Assembly (NCBI GenBank): GCA_019232905.1
Contig: JAFANA010000143.1
Coordinates: 1-38,684 of the forward strand
Direction: 5' to 3'
Length of the DNA: 38,684 nt
Origin: Vulcanimicrobiota bacterium
GTDB taxonomy: Bacteria; Vulcanimicrobiota; Vulcanimicrobiia; Vulcanimicrobiales; Vulcanimicrobiaceae
In this document: one piece after another, positions 33,082 to 38,684 of the stretch
How positions within the stretch are numbered: the first letter of the stretch is position 1
Layout of the letters: every line of letters starts with the position of its first letter
Translations under genes and position numbers: made by a program
The notes under the pieces: generated by a model
Databases searched by the model: none
The model's input: the letters and a program-made list of their open reading frames with translations, nothing else
Told to the model about the DNA's origin: nothing

Positions 33082-33929
33082 GACGCAATGACTCCGATGA
33101 AGCCGCCGACGAGCAGCAACTGTCCGACAAGCACGGGCCCATTGACGACGCTCGCGTTCAATTGCACCCAGGGCAGCGCGAGGAGCAACTTCGGCCACAG
33201 CATGTAGCGCGCGCCCGCGAGAACGGCGACGGCAATGAGCGAACCGGCGAGTCCGTCCAGCAGTCCCTCGCAGATGAACGGCGCGCGAATGTACATGTGC
33301 GTCGCACCGACGAGTTGCATGATCGAAATCTCGCGCCGGCGGGCGAAGACCGTCAAGCGAATCGTGTTCGAAATGATGATGCCTGCGACGAGTAAGAACA
33401 CGGCGATGACGACGAGGCCGATACGGCGCAGCACGCCGCCCAGTTGCAGCAATCGCTCGACGACCGTCTGCGGATAAACGACGTTGCCGATGCCCTTCAT
33501 CTTGCGAATCTTCGCTGCGACGTTGGGAACGGAAGCGGGATCATGCACGCGCACGCGCATTTTATCCGGCAGCGGATTTTCGGTGAGCAGCGACGTGTCG
33601 ATCACGCCGTTCGTGCGCGCGCGCAATTCGGCGAGGCCTTCTTTGCGCGGCACGAACTGCACGGTCGCAACGCGCGGATCGTGCGCGAGCGTGCTGCGAA
33701 GCGCATCCTCCTGTGCCGTCGTCGCATCGTTCGTGAAGTACACGGAGATCTCAATCTGGTTCAAAATGTCGCTGCCCAGACCGGCCAGTGTTGCACGTAC
33801 GAAGAGGAAGGCGCCGAGGAGGATGATGGTGATCGCGACGGTGCCTATTGCCGTCGCTTGCATTCCGGCGTTGCGCGTGAAGTTGCGCAGCACCTCACCC
33901 AGAAAGAACTTGACCTTGCCCCAGTCCAA
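33048..33929 (-). CDS. ftsX: Cell-division protein FtsX
   Basis: FtsX is the membrane subunit of FtsEX, which couples ATP hydrolysis to periplasmic peptidoglycan hydrolases. The 293 residues show a short cytoplasmic start and helix one (about 25-45). A periplasmic domain (about 50-165) includes EISVYFTNDAT and QFVPRKEGLAEL. Three C-terminal helices have RREISIMQLVGATHMYIRAPF between the second and third, a family signature. The start is a TTG at 33929 that overlaps ftsE by 35 bp. The periplasmic loop is the docking site for EnvC- or RipC-like proteins, and the likely partner is encoded at 29889-31097. Confidence 0.95.
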   Translation of the reverse strand: MDWGKVKFFLGEVLRNFTRNAGMQATAIGTVAITIILLGAFLFVRATLAGLGSDILNQIEISVYFTNDATTAQEDALRSTLAHDPRVATVQFVPRKEGLAELRARTNGVIDTSLLTENPLPDKMRVRVHDPASVPNVAAKIRKMKGIGNVVYPQTVVERLLQLGGVLRRIGLVVIAVFLLVAGIIISNTIRLTVFARRREISIMQLVGATHMYIRAPFICEGLLDGLAGSLIAVAVLAGARYMLWPKLLLALPWVQLNASVVNGPVLVGQLLLVGGFIGVIASWISVGRHLRT

Positions 33930-34605
33930 GATAGTAATATCCCCGCTCTTCGTCGGTAACGATCTTGCCGTCTTCGAGACGCACGACGCGGCGGCGCATG
34001 CGATCGACGACAGCTTGGTTGTGAGTTGCGACCACGACGGTGGTGCCTTTGAGATTGATCCGGAGCAAGAGCTCCATGATCTCCGTCGTGTTCGACGGAT
34101 CGAGATTGCCGGTGGGTTCGTCGCACAGCAACAGCTTCGGATGATTCACGAGCGCGCGCGCAATCGCCGTGCGCTGCTGTTCTCCGCCGGAGAGCTCACC
34201 GGGGAACATCCGGCTCTTGTGCGAGAGGCCGACGAGATCGAGCGCTCGCGGAACTTCGCGCATGATCTCTTTGCTATGCGCGCCGGTTACTTGCATTGCG
34301 AACGCAACGTTTTCCCAGACCGTCTTCTCAGCGAGCAGCTTGAAGTCTTGAAACACGACGCCGAGGTGGCGGCGTAACGCGGGAATGCGGCCGCGCTTCA
34401 GACGGTCGACACGGATGCCGTCAACGGTAATCTCACCGCTCGTCGGCACCGTCTCTTTGTAAAGGAGGCGAAGGAGACTCGATTTACCGGTGCCCGAATG
34501 GCCGACGAGGAAGACGAAGTCGCCCTTGCCGATTTCGAGACTCACGTTGTCGAGGGCGCGTACCCCATTGGGGTAGATCAGCGAGACAGAGCGTATGGAA
34601 ATCAT
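33895..34605 (-). CDS. ftsE: Cell-division ATP-binding protein FtsE
   Basis: FtsE is the ABC ATPase of the divisome complex. Within 236 residues it has Walker A GHSGTGKSS (35-43), the Q-loop VVFQDFKLL, the ABC signature LSGGEQQRTAIARAL, Walker B LLLCDEPTGNLD, and the H-switch VVATHN. The family feature YPNGVRAL near the N-terminus is present. I start at the ATG at 34605; a longer frame adds 29 residues without family similarity and would cross into the divergent gene's leader. It is the first gene of the seven-gene minus-strand operon, whose promoter must lie in the 48 bp before the acyl-CoA dehydrogenase gene or inside that gene. Confidence 0.96.
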   Translation of the reverse strand: MISIRSVSLIYPNGVRALDNVSLEIGKGDFVFLVGHSGTGKSSLLRLLYKETVPTSGEITVDGIRVDRLKRGRIPALRRHLGVVFQDFKLLAEKTVWENVAFAMQVTGAHSKEIMREVPRALDLVGLSHKSRMFPGELSGGEQQRTAIARALVNHPKLLLCDEPTGNLDPSNTTEIMELLLRINLKGTTVVVATHNQAVVDRMRRRVVRLEDGKIVTDEERGYYYLGLGQGQVLSG

Positions 34606-34653
34606 CGCTGGAAACGGGACTTTCCTGAGGCCACGGCCTATACCTCCGGTCGT

Positions 34654-35802
34654 ATGAACTTCGATCTGACCGACGAGCAGAAAGCAATCCAAAACCTCGC
34701 GCGCGATTTTGCGCAGAACGAGGTGAAGCCGCGCGCGGAAGAGATGGACGCCGAGGAAGCGTTCCCGTACGACCTCGTGAAAAAGATGGCTGAGCTCGGC
34801 TTTATGGGCCTGCCCTTTCCCGAGGAATACGGTGGCGCAGGAGCCGACACCGTGAGCTACGCGCTGGCGGTCATGGAGATCGCGCGTGCCGATGCATCAA
34901 CCGCAATCACGATGGCCGCGCACGTCTCCCTTGGAGCGACGCCTTTCTATTTATTCGGCACCGAGGAACAGAAACAGAAGTACCTTGTCCCGCTGGCCCA
35001 GGGAAAAATGCTGTGGGGCTTCGGCCTTACCGAGCCCAATGCAGGGAGCGACGCCGGGAACACGACAACCAAGGCCTCGCTTCAGAACGGTCAGTGGGTC
35101 GTCAACGGAACGAAAGCGTTTATCACTAATTCGGGCACCGATATCAGCGGCGGCACGACGATCACCGCCGTAACCGGCAAGAATTCCGACGGAAAGCCGG
35201 AGATTTCGAACATCGTCGTACCGCAAGACACGCCCGGGTTCACGCGCAGCAAGAAGTATAAGAAGATGGGCTGGCGCGCGTCCGACACCCGCGAACTGAG
35301 CTTCAACGACGCCAAAGTTCCCGCTGATAACTTGCTTGGCCCACGAGGCGAGGGCTTCCGTCAATTTCTGACGATCCTCGACGGCGGCCGCATTTCGGTC
35401 GCCGCGCTCTCGGTAGGTCTCGCGATGGGCGCGTACGACGAAGCGCTGCAGTATTCAAAGGATCGCGTCGCATTCGGCAAACCGATCAGTAAATTTCAGG
35501 CGATTCAATTTAAACTCGTCGACATGCTCTGTGAAATCGAACACGCGAAGCTCATGATTATGAAAGCCGCGTGGGAGAAAGACCACGACCGCGACTACGC
35601 GCAGAGCGCATCGCTTGCAAAACTCTACGCCGGTGAACTCTCGCACCGCGTCGTCAACGAAGCGGTCCAAATCCACGGCGGCTACGGCTTCATGGACGAA
35701 TACCCCGTCTCACGCATGTACCGCGACCAAAAAATCAACGAAATCGGCGAAGGCACCAACGAAGTACAACGGTTAGTAATTGCGCGCTTGATGGGACTGT
35801 AG
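34654..35802 (+). CDS. Short/medium-chain acyl-CoA dehydrogenase
   Basis: This FAD enzyme oxidises acyl-CoA to trans-2-enoyl-CoA and passes electrons to ETF. The 382-residue protein has the full family layout: an N-terminal helical domain (DEQKAIQNLARDFAQNEV), the middle beta domain with GFGLTEPNAGSDAGN and KAFITNSG, and the C-terminal helical domain with RVAFGKPI and IHGGYGF. The catalytic Glu366 is in IGEGTNE. It resembles butyryl-CoA or short-chain enzymes, but chain length cannot be read safely. The ATG at 34654 has no clear ribosome-binding site. It is divergent from ftsE with only 48 bp between, and ends beside a repeat with a terminator. No ETF gene is nearby. Confidence 0.95.
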   Translation: MNFDLTDEQKAIQNLARDFAQNEVKPRAEEMDAEEAFPYDLVKKMAELGFMGLPFPEEYGGAGADTVSYALAVMEIARADASTAITMAAHVSLGATPFYLFGTEEQKQKYLVPLAQGKMLWGFGLTEPNAGSDAGNTTTKASLQNGQWVVNGTKAFITNSGTDISGGTTITAVTGKNSDGKPEISNIVVPQDTPGFTRSKKYKKMGWRASDTRELSFNDAKVPADNLLGPRGEGFRQFLTILDGGRISVAALSVGLAMGAYDEALQYSKDRVAFGKPISKFQAIQFKLVDMLCEIEHAKLMIMKAAWEKDHDRDYAQSASLAKLYAGELSHRVVNEAVQIHGGYGFMDEYPVSRMYRDQKINEIGEGTNEVQRLVIARLMGL

Positions 35803-35807
35803 CCGCA

Positions 35808-35939
35808 GTGTCATCCTGAACGGAGCGCCGCAGGCGCGTAGTTGAAGGATCGCCTCAATTCAAACGCCCGACGAGATCTCGCCGGGCGTTTTGGTCGTCA
35901 CGATCCTTCAACTGCGCTTCGCTCCGTTCAGGATGACAC
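35808..35939. repeat. Palindromic repeat with terminator loop
   Basis: A 132-bp inverted repeat, GTGTCATCCTGAACGGAGCG to CGGATGACAC-type ends, between the convergent acyl-CoA dehydrogenase and DUF695 genes. The loop is almost the same as in the 10107-10485 array (GCCCGACGAGATCTCGCC). The minus-strand gene stops two bases after it ends. Confidence 0.93.
35863..35892. terminator. Intrinsic terminator within the repeat
   Basis: A CGCCCG/CGGGCG stem with an inner CGAG/CTCG stem, followed by TTTT. It lies about 60 bp past the acyl-CoA dehydrogenase stop. Confidence 0.75.
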
Positions 35940-35940
35940 T

Positions 35941-36330
35941 TTAGCTGTTGGTGATTTCTTCGTTCGTCGGAAGCAACGTGCGGTAGAGTTGCCATGCGCG
36001 GTCGTCGCTCGTTTGAATGGCGAACGGCTCGTCGACGGTCGACATGATTTCGCGGAGCCGTTCATCGTCGTCGCCGTACACGACGAGCGTGCGCGACCCG
36101 CTCATGGTAAGCGTCGCGACGAGCAAAAAGCCGGCGACCTCCAGACGCTGCCGAAGGAGCTCTTCCAATTCATGAATCGGCTGGGGCTTGGCGCCGTCAT
36201 CGATGCGCCGCACGAGCAAGAACGCCAGCGGACGCGATGGGAGATCGCGTTCGGCGTCGATGCCGATGTCGATGCTGATCGAGGCGGTCGCGTTATCTTG
36301 CGAGCGGACGTAGGAGTACCATTGAGCCAT
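35941..36330 (-). CDS. DUF695-like protein
   Basis: The 129 residues match the general shape of DUF695: an N-terminal WYSYVRSQDN strand, a beta strand with SISIDIGI, the central RPLAFLLVRRI, a helical segment with ELEELLRQRL, and the later TMSGSRTLVVYG strand. The domain is found in predicted cytoplasmic proteins of unknown function, and no catalytic motif is visible. The start ATG at 36330 is preceded by a weak AGGG. It ends two bases after a palindromic repeat and is divergent from the peroxiredoxin gene. Confidence 0.7.
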   Translation of the reverse strand: MAQWYSYVRSQDNATASISIDIGIDAERDLPSRPLAFLLVRRIDDGAKPQPIHELEELLRQRLEVAGFLLVATLTMSGSRTLVVYGDDDERLREIMSTVDEPFAIQTSDDRAWQLYRTLLPTNEEITNS

Positions 36331-36393
36331 GCCCTAGACTTGGCGGCCGCCCTCATTTAGACTTTTTTCATCAGTTGATCGGAGGCTCATTGC

Positions 36394-36936
36394 ATGATTC
36401 GTCGCGTTCTCATCACGGCCGTCGTCCTGTTGCTCGCCGCGGCTCCGGCCTGGGCCGCCCTCAAAGAAGGAACCAAGGCTCCGGATTTCACGCTGCAAGC
36501 GACGCAAGGCGGGAAAGTCTTTACGTTCTCGCTCGCCGACGCGTTGAAGAGCGGGCCGGTCGTGCTGTATTTCTATCCGGCGGCGTTCACGCCGGGCTGC
36601 ACGGTCGAAGCGCACGAATTCGCTGATGCGATCGATCAGTACGAGGCGCTGCACGCGACCGTGATCGGCGTTTCACACGATCCACTGGATAAATTGCAGA
36701 AGTTCTCGGTCAGCGAATGCCGCAGCAAATTCGCCGTCGCCGCGGACACCGATCAAACCGTTGAAAAACAATACGACGCGGTTCTCGACAAGGCTCCCCA
36801 ATACGCCAACCGCACGTCATACGTCATCGCGCCCGACGGCACGATCATCTATACGTATACCAACCTAAAACCCGACGACCACGTCAAAAACACGCTCGCC
36901 GCCCTCAAAGACTGGGAAGCAAAAAACAAACAATGA
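36394..36936 (+). CDS. Exported peroxiredoxin (BCP/AhpC-TSA type)
   Basis: This thiol peroxidase reduces H2O2 and organic peroxides. The 180-residue protein has a signal peptide (1-21, cut at AWA), then the thioredoxin-like fold. The peroxidatic Cys69 is in AAFTPGCTVEAHEF, with the active-site Thr66 and Pro67 conserved; Cys109 (SECRSKF) could serve as resolving Cys. It is likely periplasmic. The reducing partner is not in the window. The ATG is preceded by GGAGG at an eight-base spacing (36380s). It ends five bases before a repeat with a terminator, so it is probably transcribed alone. Confidence 0.93.
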   Translation: MIRRVLITAVVLLLAAAPAWAALKEGTKAPDFTLQATQGGKVFTFSLADALKSGPVVLYFYPAAFTPGCTVEAHEFADAIDQYEALHATVIGVSHDPLDKLQKFSVSECRSKFAVAADTDQTVEKQYDAVLDKAPQYANRTSYVIAPDGTIIYTYTNLKPDDHVKNTLAALKDWEAKNKQ

Positions 36937-36940
36937 CCGC

Positions 36941-37080
36941 GTGTCATCCTGAACGGAGCGCCGCAGGCGCGGAGTTGAAGGATCGCTACGAACAAAAAGC
37001 CCGACGAGATTTTCGCCGGGCCTTTAAATTGAGGCGATCCTTCAACTGCGGTGCTTCGCACCTTCGTTCAGGATGACACG
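36941..37080. repeat. Palindromic repeat with terminator loop
   Basis: A 140-bp member of the family with full arms (GTGTCATCCTGAACGGAGCG to TTCAGGATGACACG), between the convergent peroxiredoxin and rmuC genes. The loop carries a GCCCG/CGGGC hairpin with A and T runs. Confidence 0.93.
36994..37025. terminator. Bidirectional intrinsic terminator within the repeat
   Basis: An AAAAAGCCCG segment and a CGGGCCTTT segment pair around CGA-GATT-TTCG. It lies between two convergent genes. Confidence 0.75.
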
Positions 37081-37084
37081 GGGG

Positions 37085-38308
37085 CTAGCCTGATAGTTCT
37101 TCGTTTTGGAAGAGGTTGGGCGTGGCGGGGTCGCGTTTTGGTTTCTTTGCGGGTGCCGCGTCGAGTGAGGTGATCGGGCGCGGGGCGATGTCGATGACGT
37201 TGATTTCGGGCATGTCGTCGCCGGTGAGCGCGGCTTCGTCTTTGAGTTTGCGTCCCTGCGGAAGCAGTCGCGACTCGTAGGTGCCGACGGTTTCGTTAAA
37301 CGAGGAGACGGCGCGTTCGAGATTTTTTCCTAGGCCCACGAGCTTGTCGGCGAAACGCGTCGCGCGTTCGTAGAGCTCGCGCCCGAGCAATGCGATGCGT
37401 TTTGCATTCTCTTCTTGTTTGACGGCCTGCCAGCCCATTGCGAACGATCGAAGCAGGCTGATGAGCGAGAGCGGACCGGTGACGAGCACGCCTTTGTCGA
37501 GCGCGTATTCGATCAGCGCCGGATTTTCGTTACACGCCGCGCTCAAGAACGCTTCGCCGGGGACGAACATGATGACGAAGTCCGCCGAGCCTTCGCTTTG
37601 GTGGTAGTTGCGCTTCGCGAGCGCGTCGACATGATCGCCGAGCGCCTTTGCGTGGCGGCGCACGAGGTCGCGGCGCGCCTCTTCGTCGGCCGCTTCGAAT
37701 GCGGCTTGCAGCGAATCCGTCGGCGCTTTTGCATCGACGAAGACGCGGCGGTTGCCCGGAAGATTGATCGTCATGTCGGGACGTCCGCGCCCGGACTCCA
37801 CTTCGATCGTTTGCTGCTCGTCGAAGTCGCAGTACGAAAGCATGCCCGCTTTCTCGACGACGTTGCGCAGCTGGATCTCGCCCCATCTCCCGCGCGTTGC
37901 GGGACTGCGCAGGGCCGTAACGAGGCTCGAGGTTTGACTCGACAGCGACATCGCGGCGGTTTCGATCTTATCGGCGCGCGCGAGCAGATTATCGATCTGC
38001 GCCTTCAGACTGCCCGTGTCTTCGTTGCGCTTGCTTTCGATCTCGCGCACGAGGCGGTCGAACTCGGTTAGCTTTTGCGCGATCGGTGCGACGATCTCGC
38101 CGACACGTTCCGTGGTGCGCTGCGTCGTCGATTCGCGCAGCTCGTTCTTGGCGCGTTCCAAGAGCGCTTCGAGCGCATGCGCATTGCCCGAGGATGCACT
38201 GATGCGCTCCTCGAGGCGCGCGATCCGGCTGCGCTGCGCAAAAAAGACGACGAGCCCGCCGGCGATGACACCGATAGCGAGGAAGAGGAGATCGAAGAGC
38301 GTTGTCAC
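37085..38308 (-). CDS. rmuC: RmuC-family DNA recombination protein
   Basis: RmuC proteins limit recombination between inverted repeats in E. coli and have a PD-(D/E)xK-like nuclease core. The 407-residue protein has an N-terminal membrane helix (about 5-24), a coiled coil (about 25-115), then the RmuC domain. That domain has TRGRWGEIQLRNVVEKAGM, RPDMTINLPGNRRVFVDAKAP (Asp and Lys of the core), and VIMFVPGEAFLSAA. The C-terminal tail is low-complexity and lysine-rich. The GTG at 38308 overlaps the stop of the upstream hydrolase gene (GTGA). An inverted-repeat limiting protein beside an inverted repeat is coincidental as far as I can tell. Confidence 0.94.
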   Translation of the reverse strand: MTTLFDLLFLAIGVIAGGLVVFFAQRSRIARLEERISASSGNAHALEALLERAKNELRESTTQRTTERVGEIVAPIAQKLTEFDRLVREIESKRNEDTGSLKAQIDNLLARADKIETAAMSLSSQTSSLVTALRSPATRGRWGEIQLRNVVEKAGMLSYCDFDEQQTIEVESGRGRPDMTINLPGNRRVFVDAKAPTDSLQAAFEAADEEARRDLVRRHAKALGDHVDALAKRNYHQSEGSADFVIMFVPGEAFLSAACNENPALIEYALDKGVLVTGPLSLISLLRSFAMGWQAVKQEENAKRIALLGRELYERATRFADKLVGLGKNLERAVSSFNETVGTYESRLLPQGRKLKDEAALTGDDMPEINVIDIAPRPITSLDAAPAKKPKRDPATPNLFQNEELSG

Positions 38309-38684
38309 TGTTGAAACCCGAGTGTGTCCTTGAAAAATGCGATCGTGCGTTTCCACGCATCGTCGGCCGCGGAGGGCACGTAAGAACTTCGCGTATCATC
38401 GAAAAAGGCATGCCCGGCAGTCGGATAGATGCGAACGTCGTTCGCGACGCGCAACTGCGCTCGCCATGCGCGAACGTCGTCGGCAGGAATGCTGTGATCC
38501 TTTTCGCCGTAGCTTCCGCAGACGGGGATGTGAATCTCGGTCGGATCGATGTCTTTCACCGCGCCGTAAAACGGTGCAACCGCATCGAAGACGTCGGCGT
38601 TATCGAGCGACTGGATCAGCGCAAGATGTCCACCCATGCAGAAGCCCGTTACGCCGAGTTTACATTGCGGCGATTTTGAAAGTA
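38305..38684 (-). CDS. Dienelactone hydrolase-family protein (5' end outside window)
   Basis: This is an alpha/beta-hydrolase with the family's Cys nucleophile in GFCMGGHLAL (the codons just before 38637), the Asp in CGSYGEKDHSIPADD, and the His in AGHAF. It likely hydrolyses lactone or ester bonds; the family name comes from chloroaromatic degradation, but most members have unknown substrates. The reading frame is still open at the window edge (about sixteen codons upstream of the first ATG), so about half of the protein is missing. An internal ATG at 38637 is not the start, because it lies after the nucleophile. Its TGA overlaps the rmuC GTG. Confidence 0.9.
   Translation of the reverse strand, partial: LSKSPQCKLGVTGFCMGGHLALIQSLDNADVFDAVAPFYGAVKDIDPTEIHIPVCGSYGEKDHSIPADDVRAWRAQLRVANDVRIYPTAGHAFFDDTRSSYVPSAADDAWKRTIAFFKDTLGFQQ

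Overview
The window is a gene-dense stretch of chromosome from a GC-rich bacterium. It holds no insertion sequence, phage gene, tRNA, rRNA or CRISPR array that I can recognise. GTG and TTG starts are common, and adjacent genes often overlap by 4 bases or sit head-to-head. The content (MinC/MinD/MinE, RodA, FtsE/FtsX, an EnvC-like LytM protein, a BepA-like M48 protease, a lipoprotein with a lipobox) fits a rod-shaped bacterium that probably has an outer membrane. My best guess is an uncultured lineage such as Eremiobacterota (WPS-2/Vulcanimicrobiota). This is inferred from gene content and general look only, not from a phylogenetic marker.

Layout. 1-424: tandem palindromic repeats. 431-3521: a FabG/PhaB-like reductase, a type IV prepilin-like protein, a membrane protein with its winged-helix regulator, and a MOSC-domain protein. 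3583-10099: a MoxR cluster (GlpQ-type membrane protein, DUF4129, DUF4350, MoxR AAA ATPase, DUF58), followed by SpoIIM-like and RDD membrane proteins that start on the same CATG. 10107-10485: more repeats. 10493-13533: a DUF697-like membrane protein and a large secreted M48 metalloprotease. 13726-18373: a division and shape cluster minC-minD-minD-minE-alkB-rodA, with an exact DnaA box upstream. 18383-21226: a methyltransferase, an Imm26-like/LRR protein, a small alpha+beta barrel protein and a double-PilZ protein. 21399-26905: RNase E/G with a TRAM-like domain and a long basic tail, a HAD phosphatase with no standard start codon ahead of its catalytic motif, and an Asp-box beta-propeller lipoprotein. 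27033-34605 (minus strand): ftsE-ftsX-histidine kinase-response regulator/GGDEF-EnvC-like-ctpA-ctpA. 34654-38684: an acyl-CoA dehydrogenase, a DUF695-like protein, an exported peroxiredoxin, RmuC and a dienelactone hydrolase cut by the window end.

How the genes work together. The ftsEX run would link an ABC-type divisome switch, a periplasmic LytM/EnvC activator and two C-terminal processing proteases to a two-component phosphorelay. Peptidoglycan opening at division may therefore be under sensory control. The min/rodA run couples septum placement to cell elongation.

The main non-coding structure is a family of about 100-140 bp palindromes that start GTGTCATCCTGA and end in its complement. 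They occur at six loci (ten copies), always at gene ends. Many carry an intrinsic terminator in the loop. At two genes the repeat arm itself supplies the last codons and the stop.
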